In this document: piece after piece, positions 21,728-29,142 of the stretch
Layout of the letters: every line of letters begins with the position of its first letter
Position numbering within the stretch: position 1 is the first letter of the stretch
Assembly: GCA_964648005.1 (NCBI GenBank)
Contig: CAZYKR010000012.1
Coordinates: forward strand, 1 to 29,769
DNA: 29,769 bases
Direction: 5' to 3'
Origin: JAGQTE01 sp964648005
GTDB taxonomy: Bacteria; Actinomycetota; Acidimicrobiia; Acidimicrobiales; Acidimicrobilacustridaceae
The notes under the pieces: model-generated
The model's input: the letters and a program-made list of their open reading frames with translations, nothing else
Told to the model about the DNA's origin: nothing
Database searches by the model: none
Program-made: the position numbers and the translations under genes

Positions 21728-22906
21728 ATGGCAACCCGCAGACCGTGCACGCCCGCGCCGCGACGGCTCGCAACGACGGTGGCAGCGATGCTGCTGGCCG
21801 TCGGTGCCTGCTCGTCCGGACCGACCGAGTCCCAGCCCGATCCGCCGGGGGTCGGCGAGAACCCGTCGAGCACGTTCGTCGCGTCCTCGACCGGGGGCGA
21901 CGAGCGCGATGCTGCGGCCGCCGACGTCGAGGAGGCGGTCGAGGACGTGCGCGATGAACTGGTGGCGCGGGATCAGCCGGCCCTGGTGGCAGGCACCGAC
22001 CTCGAGGCCATGCAGGACGAGCTGCGAGCGTTGCGAGCGATCCTGGTGGAGCACGACGCCGCCATCCGCGCCATCGACACGCCGGGTTCGGTGACGCCGG
22101 AGGTGAACGCCTACCTCGAGGCGATCGGCACCGACGTGGCCGACATCGACCGCGGGCTCGAGGCCGAGACGCTCGAGGACTACCGCGAGGCCTCGGCGAC
22201 GTCGGGCGAGACGTCATACCTGCGGTGGGTGGCCGCCAACGAGCTGCTCGTGGCGCTCGGGCTCGACCCGCTCGGCCCCGCCGAGGTCGGTGACGAGCTG
22301 AGCGCCGACGGCGAGGTGCTGCTCGAGGAGTCCTTCGGCGACGAGGCGCACGGCTGGTTCATCGACACGGTGTCGGACGGCGAGTTCGCCACTGTCGGCG
22401 AGGCCTACGAGATCACGGTCGAGCGGCCCGGCCGGACGCTCGTGTCGGACAGCCGTCTCGGGGACGAGGCGGCCGATCCGCAACTCGAGACGCTCACCGA
22501 CGTCAGCACCGAGGTGACCGTCGTGCGCGCGGCAGCGCCGTACGGGGTGTTCGGCCTGACCTGTCGCCAAGGGGCGGACGGCGGCGCGCACTACCAAGGG
22601 GTGATCGACACCTCCGGCTACTGGGCGATCGCCGCGGTGGGTGACAGCGACGACCGCACGATCCTCGCCGAGGGCGACGCGCCGGAGGCGGTGACCTTCG
22701 GCGACGGTCCGAACCGGATCCGCCTCGACTGCGTCGACGCCGACGAGGGCGCCGAGCTCACCTTGTTCGTCAACGGCAATGCGGTCGGCGCCGTCACGGA
22801 CCCCGACCCGCTGCCGGCTGGCGCGGTCGGCCTGCTGGTCGGCAGCGCCGAGCAGGGCGGCGTGATCGGCCGGTTCGACGACCTGGTGATCACCGGGGTG
22901 GGCTGA
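21728..22906 (+). CDS. Secreted lipoprotein with C-terminal jelly-roll-like domain
   Basis: A 392-aa lipoprotein of unknown function. The signal peptide ends in MLLAVGAC, with C28 as lipid anchor. Residues about 55-180 are acidic and helical, with a coiled-coil-like stretch (EEAVEDVRDELVARD, then LRALRAILVEHDAAIRAID). The C-terminal part, from about 200 on, begins LLEESFGDEAHGWF and continues with FGLTCRQGADGGAHYQGVID, a pattern seen in concanavalin-like/DUF1080-like beta-sandwich domains that bind sugars or sit on extracellular proteins. C284-type and a later cysteine (RLDCVD) could form a disulfide. The ATG is set by the TACGGA box and the signal peptide. No enzymatic residues recognised. 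Confidence 0.75.
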   Translation: MATRRPCTPAPRRLATTVAAMLLAVGACSSGPTESQPDPPGVGENPSSTFVASSTGGDERDAAAADVEEAVEDVRDELVARDQPALVAGTDLEAMQDELRALRAILVEHDAAIRAIDTPGSVTPEVNAYLEAIGTDVADIDRGLEAETLEDYREASATSGETSYLRWVAANELLVALGLDPLGPAEVGDELSADGEVLLEESFGDEAHGWFIDTVSDGEFATVGEAYEITVERPGRTLVSDSRLGDEAADPQLETLTDVSTEVTVVRAAAPYGVFGLTCRQGADGGAHYQGVIDTSGYWAIAAVGDSDDRTILAEGDAPEAVTFGDGPNRIRLDCVDADEGAELTLFVNGNAVGAVTDPDPLPAGAVGLLVGSAEQGGVIGRFDDLVITGVG

Positions 22907-22933
22907 CCGCGCGCGATCCCCGGTGCGCCACGG

Positions 22934-22939
22934 CATGAT
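22934..22939 (+). promoter_or_regulatory. Candidate -10 box of the second LLM gene
   Basis: CATGAT with a six-base spacer to the ATG at 22946; weaker than the TANNNT examples. Confidence 0.3.
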
Positions 22940-22945
22940 GTTGCG

Positions 22946-23980
22946 ATGGCAACGACCATCGAGCTCGGCCTCGACACCTTCGGCGACGTGACAGCCGGAC
23001 CAGACGGACGGTTGGTGCACCACGCCGACGCCATCCGGCAGGTGGTCGACGAAGCGGTGCTGGCCGACGAGCTCGGGGTCGACGTGTTCGGCGTGGGCGA
23101 GCACCACCGGGACGACTTCGCCGTATCGGCCCCCGAGGTGGTGCTGGCGGCGATCGCGGCGCGCACCGAGCGGATCCGGCTGACGTCTGCGGTGACCGTG
23201 CTCAGCACGGACGATCCGGTGCGGGTCTACGAGCGCTTCGCCACGCTCGACGCTATCTCCGGCGGGCGGGCCGAGGTCATCGTCGGCCGCGGCTCGTTCA
23301 CCGAGTCGTTCCCCCTGTTCGGCTACCGGCTCGAGGACTACGCCGAGCTGTTCGAGGAGCGCCTCGACCTGTTCGCCCTGCTGCGCGACGGTGACCCGGT
23401 GACGTGGTCGGGAGCGACCCGCCCCCCACTGCGGCAGCAGCGCGTCTACCCGCCGGTGGCGTCGGGCTGCCTGCCCACGTGGGTCGGGGTCGGCGGCAGC
23501 CCCGAGTCGGTGGTGCGCGCCGCTCGCTACGGCCTGCCGCTGGTGCTGGCGATCATCGGCGGCGACCCGCGCCGGTTCGTCCCGTTCGTCGACCTGTACC
23601 GCCGCGTGCTGTCGGAGCTCGGCGCTGACCCCCAGCCGGTGGCGGTGCACTGTCCCGGATACGTGGCGCCGACCGACGCCGACGCCCTCGAGGAGCTGTG
23701 GCCGCGCTGGTCGGCGATGCACACCCGCATCGGACGCGAACGGGGCTGGCCGCCGGCGTCGCGCGCCCAATTCGAGGCGTCGACTGGCCCCGACGGCGCG
23801 CTCTGCGTCGGTTCGCCCGACACCGTCGCCGCCAAGATCGCCCGCATCTGCGAGGCCCTCGGGCTGGATCGCTTCTCCATGAAGTACAGCGCCGGCACCT
23901 TGCCGCACGAGCTGTCGATGCGCGGGATCGAGCTGTTCGCCACCGACGTCGCCCCCCGGGTGCGAGACCGCCTTGCCTGA
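22946..23980 (+). CDS. LLM-class flavin-dependent oxidoreductase
   Basis: A 344-aa luciferase-like monooxygenase. Conserved segments are ELGVDVFGVGEHHRDDF (the GEHH motif), TSAVTVLSTDDPVRVYERFATLD and ISGGRAEVIVGRGSFTESFPLFGY, then WVGVGGSPESVVRAA. These fit the group of FMN-dependent LLM oxidoreductases near TIGR03858. It is only distantly related to the protein encoded at 14403-15335, so the two are not a recent duplicate. The expected role is a flavin-dependent oxygenation or hydride transfer in the cytoplasm; the substrate is not known. It begins 39 bases after the lipoprotein gene. Confidence 0.88.
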   Translation: MATTIELGLDTFGDVTAGPDGRLVHHADAIRQVVDEAVLADELGVDVFGVGEHHRDDFAVSAPEVVLAAIAARTERIRLTSAVTVLSTDDPVRVYERFATLDAISGGRAEVIVGRGSFTESFPLFGYRLEDYAELFEERLDLFALLRDGDPVTWSGATRPPLRQQRVYPPVASGCLPTWVGVGGSPESVVRAARYGLPLVLAIIGGDPRRFVPFVDLYRRVLSELGADPQPVAVHCPGYVAPTDADALEELWPRWSAMHTRIGRERGWPPASRAQFEASTGPDGALCVGSPDTVAAKIARICEALGLDRFSMKYSAGTLPHELSMRGIELFATDVAPRVRDRLA

Positions 23981-24048
23981 ACGACGCGGTCGACCCCTGT
24001 AAGGGATGGCGCCGTCGACGGTCCTGACCTCTGACGAAGGAGGTCCCC

Positions 24049-25089
24049 ATGTCCGCCAACCCGACCCCGACCATCCCCCCGAGCTCTCGCCGGCGCCGTC
24101 GGCTTGCCGTCCTCGCCGCAATTGTCGGCGTGGTGCTGGTCGCCGGCATCGTGAGCAGGTGCGGAGGGTCCGCCCAGGTGCCCGCCGACGACGTCGCCTC
24201 CGGCGGGGGCCGGCAGCAGGGCGCCGGCGACGTCGGCACCTCGGGCACGATGCCGAGCGAGGCGAGCGGGCTCCCAGCGCGCTTCGCCGACGCTGCGCTG
24301 GCAGCACTGGCCGCCGACACCGAGGCGCAGGTCGCCGCGGCACCCGGCGACGCGACTGCGACGACGGACCCGACGGGCCCGGGCGCCCCGGATGGCGGCG
24401 CCGCACCGGGAGGCGACACCGCCGGCGACGGGGACGGTGCTGCCGTTCCGATCGGGCCTCCCGTCTTGTCGGTCGACCCGACGCTGACGTTGGCACCCGG
24501 CGAGACCGAGGGGACCATCTGGTTGCGCAACGTCGGCGGGTCGCCGCTGACCTGGTCGCTCGACGAGGCCGAAGGGCCGCCGCTCGTGTCACCGGCCGGT
24601 GGGATCATCGCGCCGGGGGAGCAGGCGATGACGGCCTTCGAGTGGTACCTGCCGCAACTGCAGAGCGACGTCGACATCACCGTCACCTTCCTGAGCGACG
24701 GCGGGACGGTCGAGGTCGCCGTGCACCTCACCGCCCTGGAGCCGGTGTTCTCGATCGTCGACGGGACGTGGAACATCCGCAACGGCAACACGTTCCTCGT
24801 CGACTACGGCGTGATGGACCTGGGCCTGACCCTGCGAAACGACGGCACAGCGCCGCTGGCCGTCGACCCACAGGAGGTCGCCGGGCTCGACGTCATCGGT
24901 GGGCCGTGGGTGCTGGCCCCCGGCCAGGAGGTGCACCTGCACGTCGTGCTGTGCAACGCCCACTACAGCGGCGGCATCCCCGACTTCCACGACCGGGACC
25001 TGCACGTCCACACCGACGGGTGGCAGGGCACGCTCGACTTCGGCGTCCGGTTCACCCTGGCGCCGGGTCAGGTGGCTCCGGCGTGCTGA
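24049..25089 (+). CDS. Membrane-anchored extracellular protein with Ig-like/BACON-like domains
   Basis: A 346-aa protein of unknown function. After a basic N-terminus (SSRRRRRLAV) one hydrophobic segment (about residues 19-36) anchors it; the C38 that follows is preceded by Arg and does not form a lipobox. A Gly/Ala/Asp-rich linker runs to about residue 135. Two beta-rich domains follow; the first, from VLSVDPTLTLAPGETEG with WLRNVGGSPLTWSL, resembles BACON/HYDIN-type Ig-like domains that sit outside the cell. The start has a perfect AAGGAGGT (24037-24044) four bases before the ATG, the strongest ribosome binding site in the window. The 3' end overlaps the convergent TetR gene by 38 bases. 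Confidence 0.72.
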   Translation: MSANPTPTIPPSSRRRRRLAVLAAIVGVVLVAGIVSRCGGSAQVPADDVASGGGRQQGAGDVGTSGTMPSEASGLPARFADAALAALAADTEAQVAAAPGDATATTDPTGPGAPDGGAAPGGDTAGDGDGAAVPIGPPVLSVDPTLTLAPGETEGTIWLRNVGGSPLTWSLDEAEGPPLVSPAGGIIAPGEQAMTAFEWYLPQLQSDVDITVTFLSDGGTVEVAVHLTALEPVFSIVDGTWNIRNGNTFLVDYGVMDLGLTLRNDGTAPLAVDPQEVAGLDVIGGPWVLAPGQEVHLHVVLCNAHYSGGIPDFHDRDLHVHTDGWQGTLDFGVRFTLAPGQVAPAC

Positions 25090-25714
25090 TCGGCTCGACG
25101 GGGCCGGTGGCCGCCTCGAAGACTGCCAGCACGTCGACGGCGTACGGCGCGGCCTCCTCGACGCCGAACTGCAACACCGACATGAGCATCGACAGCATGA
25201 TCGACAAGATGCCGTTGGCGATGACCGCCGGGTCGATGTCGGTGCGGGCCAGCCCGATGGCCTGGTTGTGCCGAAGCTGCTCGGTGATGAACTTGCGCAG
25301 CTCCTCGAGTGCCGGGAGCTCGAGGAGCCGTGCCGTGGCATGGGGCTCGAGCCCGGCCAGGACCCGGCGGGCCAGCGGGTGGCGCTCGACGGCGTCGACC
25401 ATGCCGAGCACGACTGCGATCGACAGGTCGCCGGCCTGCATCCGTTCGGCCGTCATGGCGGCGGCCTCGGAGATGGCACCTGCGGCGTCCTCGTCGAGCG
25501 CCGCCTCGAACAAGGCCTCCTTGTTGGGGAAGTAGGCGTAGGTGACGGTGGGCCCCACACCGGCGTCGCGGGCGACGTCGGCGATCTTGGTGGCGCGGAA
25601 GCCGTCGCGACCGAAGCGGCCGATGGCCGCCTGCAGCACGGCCTGGCGGGTCTGGGCGCCCTTGCCCAGCGGCTCGTGCGCGTCGTCGTCGAGCGATGCG
25701 GATCGGTCCGGCAC
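25052..25714 (-). CDS. TetR-family transcriptional repressor
   Basis: A 220-aa TetR regulator. The N-terminal helix-turn-helix covers about residues 22-70, with IADVARDAGVGPTVTYAYFPNKEALFEAAL as the signature region. The C-terminal ligand domain is variable and ends in a Pro-rich tail. It is divergent from the PF10118-BVMO-SDR operon, and a 29-bp inverted repeat lies between (25732-25760), so it most likely represses that operon and perhaps itself; release would follow binding of a lipophilic substrate. This is the arrangement of EthR with EthA. The GTG start has TACTCT seven bases upstream. The last 38 bases overlap the 3' end of the convergent gene. Confidence 0.9.
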   Translation of the reverse strand: MPDRSASLDDDAHEPLGKGAQTRQAVLQAAIGRFGRDGFRATKIADVARDAGVGPTVTYAYFPNKEALFEAALDEDAAGAISEAAAMTAERMQAGDLSIAVVLGMVDAVERHPLARRVLAGLEPHATARLLELPALEELRKFITEQLRHNQAIGLARTDIDPAVIANGILSIMLSMLMSVLQFGVEEAAPYAVDVLAVFEAATGPVEPISTPEPPDPAPG

Positions 25715-25721
25715 GGTGACA

Positions 25722-25727
25722 AGAGTA
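25722..25727 (-). promoter_or_regulatory. Candidate -10 box of the TetR gene
   Basis: TACTCT on the minus strand with a seven-base spacer to the GTG at 25712-25714. It lies only four bases from the operator, so repressor binding would also block it. Confidence 0.5.
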
Positions 25728-25731
25728 ACAG

Positions 25732-25760
25732 ATTTGAGCGTTTTACGGAAACACTCAAAT
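25732..25760. promoter_or_regulatory. TetR operator: 29-bp near-perfect inverted repeat
   Basis: Left arm ATTTGAGCGTTT (25732-25743), centre TACGG, right arm AAACACTCAAAT (25749-25760). Eleven of twelve arm positions are complementary. It is an AT-rich island in very GC-rich DNA and lies between the two divergent starts, overlapping the likely -35 region of the plus-strand promoter. Confidence 0.8.
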
Positions 25761-25764
25761 GCTC

Positions 25765-25770
25765 TAAGGT
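25765..25770 (+). promoter_or_regulatory. Candidate -10 box of the PF10118-BVMO-SDR operon
   Basis: TAAGGT; 17 bases upstream is TTTACG (25742-25747), a possible -35 inside the operator. The leader to the ATG at 25810 would be about 32 bases, with AGAGGTG as ribosome binding site. Confidence 0.5.
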
Positions 25771-25809
25771 GGCGACTGTCCCAGAACCACGACAGAGGTG
25801 CTCGTCCCG

Positions 25810-26694
25810 ATGCTCCAGATGGTCCAGACCTCCAACCCCGATCGTGCGGTGCCCACCCGCCGCATCTCCTTCGAGGAGTCGCTCGCCGACCTTCCCAAGC
25901 ACTTCGCCGGTGACGGCAACGTGCTGGCCAGCCACATCATCGCCGTTCTGTCGTCGCTGTTCCCCGACGGCGAGGACTTCTTCGTCCGCTCGGTGCGCAA
26001 CTACCGCGACCAGGTCACCGACCCGGTGCTCAAGCGCCAGGTCGCCGGCTTCATCGGGCAGGAGTCGGTGCACGGCCGCGAGCACCGCGTGCTCAACGAC
26101 CGGCTGGCGCAGCTCGGCTACAGCACCACGTTCGGCGAGAAGGTCACCTTCGCCCTGATGAAGTTCATCGACACCACCGAGCCGAAGATCGGCCGTCTGG
26201 CCGTCACCGCCGCGGTCGAGCACTTCACCGCCACGCTCGGCGAGCTCGTGCTGCGCGACGAGGAGCTGCGCGACACCATCGGCACCTCCGGTGTGCGCGA
26301 GGTGTTCGAGTGGCACGCCCTCGAGGAGACCGAGCACAAGGCGGTGGCCTTCGACGTGTTCCGTGCCGTCGGCGGCAGCGAGTTCCGCCGCCGGCTCGCC
26401 ATGCGCGTTGTGCGGCCTGGCTTCGTGGTGCTGGTGAGCCTGCTCGTCGGGCTGTCGCTGCTGCGCGACCCGGCCATCTGGCGGCCGAAGAACCTCAAGG
26501 CGGCATGGGGCCTGCGCCACACGTCGCTGTTCTCGAAGCAGACCTGGCGCACGCTCAAGGCGTACGACAAGCGAGGCTTCCACCCCGATGACTTCGACAC
26601 CGACGAACTCTGCGCCACCTGGCGTGACGAGCTGTTCGGCCGCGACGGCTACCTCAACGACAAGCTCGCCGGTGCCGGCGCCGCGGCGGCCTGA
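25810..26694 (+). CDS. PF10118 family protein (ferritin-like di-metal, predicted hydrolase)
   Basis: A 294-aa helical protein of the PF10118 'predicted metal-dependent hydrolase' family. Likely metal ligands are E85-x2-H88 with E91-H92 (QESVHGREH), E137-H138 (VEHFT) and the E167-x-H169 and E172-x3-H176 group (EWHALEETEH), a ferritin-like di-iron pattern. A hydrophobic stretch (FVVLVSLLVGLSLL, about 204-217) could be a membrane-associated helix. The reaction is unknown; the ligand set would also suit an oxygenase. It is first in an operon with BVMO and SDR genes. The ATG at 25810 is chosen for spacing from AGAGGTG; a GTG at 25798 and an ATG at 25819 are alternatives. Confidence 0.85.
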   Translation: MLQMVQTSNPDRAVPTRRISFEESLADLPKHFAGDGNVLASHIIAVLSSLFPDGEDFFVRSVRNYRDQVTDPVLKRQVAGFIGQESVHGREHRVLNDRLAQLGYSTTFGEKVTFALMKFIDTTEPKIGRLAVTAAVEHFTATLGELVLRDEELRDTIGTSGVREVFEWHALEETEHKAVAFDVFRAVGGSEFRRRLAMRVVRPGFVVLVSLLVGLSLLRDPAIWRPKNLKAAWGLRHTSLFSKQTWRTLKAYDKRGFHPDDFDTDELCATWRDELFGRDGYLNDKLAGAGAAAA

Positions 26695-26695
26695 G

Positions 26696-28264
26696 ATGGA
26701 GCACCTCGACGTCCTCATCGTCGGTGCCGGGCTGTCGGGCATCGGCGCCGCCCACCACGTCACGACCGACTGCCCGTGGGCCGAGTTCGCCGTGTTCGAG
26801 GCCCGCGGCGCCATCGGCGGCACGTGGGACCTGTTCCGCTACCCCGGCATCCGCTCCGACAGCGACATGCACACGCTCGGCTACCCGTTCCGTCCGTGGA
26901 CCGGGCGCAAGACCATCGCCGACGGTCCCGACATCCTGCAGTACATCCGTGACACGGCCGCCGAGGCGGGCATCGACCGCAAGATCCGGTTCCACCACCG
27001 CATCGTGCGTGCCGACTGGTCGACGCCCGACGCCCGCTGGCACGTCGTGGCCGAGCGCACCGACCCCGACAGCGGCGACGTCATCGAGACCGTCGAGCTG
27101 ACGTGCTCGTTCCTGTTCTCGTGCACGGGCTACTACCGCTACGACCGCGGCTACGTGCCCGACTTCGCCGGCATGGACGACTACCGCGGCCAGATCGTGC
27201 ACCCGCAGTTCTGGCCAGAGGACCTCGACTACGCCGGCAAGACCGTCATCGTCATCGGCTCGGGCGCCACGGCGGTCACCCTCGTGCCGTCGATGGCGAA
27301 CCAGGCGGCGCACGTCACGATGCTGCAGCGCTCGCCGACCTACATGGCGACGGTGCCGACCGTGAACCCGCTCGTCGGTGCCGTCCGCAAGGTGCTGCCC
27401 GAGCGCGCCGCCGCCACGGTGTTGAAGTGGGGCAACGCCGTCGGCACCCAGGCGGTGTACCAGCTGTCGAAGAAGCGTCCCGAGCTGGTGAAGAAGGGCT
27501 TGCGCAAGGGCCTCGAGCAGCAGCTCCCCAAGGGCTTCGACATCGACACCCACTTCACGCCGTCGTACAACCCGTGGGACGAGCGTCTCTGCGCCGTCGC
27601 CGACGGCGACCTGTTCAAGGGCATTCGCGAGGGTCGCATCGATGTGGTCACCGATCACATCGACCGCTTCACCGAGACCGGCATCCGCCTGCAGTCGGGC
27701 CGAGAGCTCACCGCCGACATCATCGTGCCGGCGACCGGCCTCGAGCTGCTGTTCATCGGTGGCATGGAGCTCTCGGTCGACGGCAGCCCGGTCGACGTCT
27801 CCGAGCGCCTCGTCTACAAGGGGATGATGCTCGAGGACACGCCGAACTTCGCGGTGGCGGTGGGCTACACCAACGCGAGTTGGACGCTCAAGGCCGACCT
27901 GACCTTCGACGCCGTGTGCCGGCTGCTCAACACCATGCGCGGGCGGGGCATGCGCCAGTGCACGCCGACCAACGTTGGCGGCGAGGTCGAGCCGGCACCG
28001 CTGTTGGGCCTGCAGTCGGGCTACATCCAGCGCTCTGCGGACCGGTTCCCCAAGCAGGGCGACCGGTTCCCGTGGAAGGTGTACCAGAGCTACCTGCGCG
28101 ACTACCGGGCCATGCGCCTGCAGCCGGCAGCCGGCCACGGCATGGTCCTGTCCAACCCGGTGCGCCACGTGAGCGCCTGGCAGCCCGAGCAGGCGGATTC
28201 GGCCGACGACGGCGCTCCGTCGGTTGCCACAGACGACCGGGAGCTCGCGGGCGCCGCCGGCTGA
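26696..28264 (+). CDS. Baeyer-Villiger monooxygenase (EthA-like flavoprotein)
   Basis: A 522-aa class B flavin monooxygenase. The FAD motif is G10-AGLSG and the NADPH motif is G188-SGATA. Between them is the BVMO fingerprint F157-AG, then H169-PQFWP. GGTWDLFRYPGIRSDSDMH is the typical FAD-contact stretch of the EthA/MymA group. Such enzymes insert oxygen next to a carbonyl or oxidise sulfur or nitrogen using NADPH and oxygen. The ATG lies one base after the PF10118 stop, so translation is probably coupled. The C-terminal 30 residues are acidic, Ala-rich and probably disordered. The natural substrate is unknown; the TetR regulator suggests induction by it. Confidence 0.92.
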   Translation: MEHLDVLIVGAGLSGIGAAHHVTTDCPWAEFAVFEARGAIGGTWDLFRYPGIRSDSDMHTLGYPFRPWTGRKTIADGPDILQYIRDTAAEAGIDRKIRFHHRIVRADWSTPDARWHVVAERTDPDSGDVIETVELTCSFLFSCTGYYRYDRGYVPDFAGMDDYRGQIVHPQFWPEDLDYAGKTVIVIGSGATAVTLVPSMANQAAHVTMLQRSPTYMATVPTVNPLVGAVRKVLPERAAATVLKWGNAVGTQAVYQLSKKRPELVKKGLRKGLEQQLPKGFDIDTHFTPSYNPWDERLCAVADGDLFKGIREGRIDVVTDHIDRFTETGIRLQSGRELTADIIVPATGLELLFIGGMELSVDGSPVDVSERLVYKGMMLEDTPNFAVAVGYTNASWTLKADLTFDAVCRLLNTMRGRGMRQCTPTNVGGEVEPAPLLGLQSGYIQRSADRFPKQGDRFPWKVYQSYLRDYRAMRLQPAAGHGMVLSNPVRHVSAWQPEQADSADDGAPSVATDDRELAGAAG

Positions 28265-28292
28265 GCATCGAGACGAACCGAGGGGGGAACGC

Positions 28293-29126
28293 ATGGAGGA
28301 GTTCACCGGACGTGTCGTGGCCATCACCGGCGCGGCGTCGGGCATCGGGCGGGCGTTGGCGGTCGACTTCGCCCGCCAGGGCGCCCACGTGGCCTTGAGC
28401 GACGTCGACACCGATGGCCTCGCCGAGACGGTCGACCGGTGCGAGGGGCGCGGGGTCAAGGTCAGCGCGCAGCGCCTCGACGTCGCCGACCGTGACGCCG
28501 TGTTCGCCTGGGCCGATCAGGTGGTTGCCGACCACGGCGCTGCCAACGTCATCGTCAACAACGCCGGCGTGGCGCTGGGGGCGACGGTCGAGTCGATGTC
28601 GATCGAGGACCTCACCTGGCTCGTCGACATCGACTTCTGGGGCGTGGTGCACGGCACCCAGGCCTTCCTGCCGCACCTCAAGGCGGCGGGCGAGGGACAC
28701 GTCGTGAACGTGTCGAGCGTGTTCGGCCTCATCTCGATCCCGACGCAGTCGGCGTACAACGCCGCCAAGTTCGCCGTGCGCGGCTTCACGGATGCGCTGC
28801 GCATGGAGCTCGAGATCGAGCGTTGCGGCGTGTCGGCGACGACGATCCACCCCGGTGGCATCAAGACGAACATCGCCCGCAGCGCCCGCATCGACGACAG
28901 CGTCAATCGTGTGGCCCCCGGGCCGGGTAACCCGGTGGAGGGCTTCGAGAAGATGCTGCGCACGACACCGGAGAAGGCGGCACGTCAGATCATCGAGGCG
29001 GTGCGCAAGAACAAGCGTCGGGCGCTGATCGGACCCGACGCCAAGGTGTTCGACGCCATGGCGCGCCTGCCCGCCGGGGTCTACCAGTCGATCATCGTGC
29101 GCGGCGCCCGCCTGGGCCAGCGCTGA
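28293..29126 (+). CDS. Short-chain dehydrogenase/reductase (SDR)
   Basis: A 277-aa classical SDR. TGAASGIG binds the NAD(P) cofactor, NNAGV follows, and the catalytic residues are the Ser in NVSSVFG and Y155-x3-K159 in YNAAK. The C-terminal extension (EKAARQIIEAVRKNKRRALIG) is typical of actinobacterial SDRs acting on lipid-like alcohols or ketones. It starts 28 bases after the BVMO gene with AGGGGGG and ATG, giving an operon in which the SDR could make or remove the carbonyl for the BVMO. Mycobacterial mymA-type operons also pair a BVMO with an SDR. It is unlike the SDR at 4596 in its cofactor loop. Confidence 0.92.
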   Translation: MEEFTGRVVAITGAASGIGRALAVDFARQGAHVALSDVDTDGLAETVDRCEGRGVKVSAQRLDVADRDAVFAWADQVVADHGAANVIVNNAGVALGATVESMSIEDLTWLVDIDFWGVVHGTQAFLPHLKAAGEGHVVNVSSVFGLISIPTQSAYNAAKFAVRGFTDALRMELEIERCGVSATTIHPGGIKTNIARSARIDDSVNRVAPGPGNPVEGFEKMLRTTPEKAARQIIEAVRKNKRRALIGPDAKVFDAMARLPAGVYQSIIVRGARLGQR

Positions 29127-29129
29127 CGC

Positions 29130-29135
29130 CACACT
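29130..29135 (+). promoter_or_regulatory. Candidate -10 box of the BNR-repeat gene
   Basis: CACACT with a seven-base spacer to the ATG at 29143; the same hexamer precedes the methyltransferase gene. Confidence 0.35.
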
Positions 29136-29142
29136 GGGGGAC

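Noticed and set aside
22214..24592. 792-residue minus-strand open frame across the lipoprotein and LLM genes
   Set aside because: It crosses several well-supported genes and starts with low-complexity Arg-rich sequence; no recognisable family.
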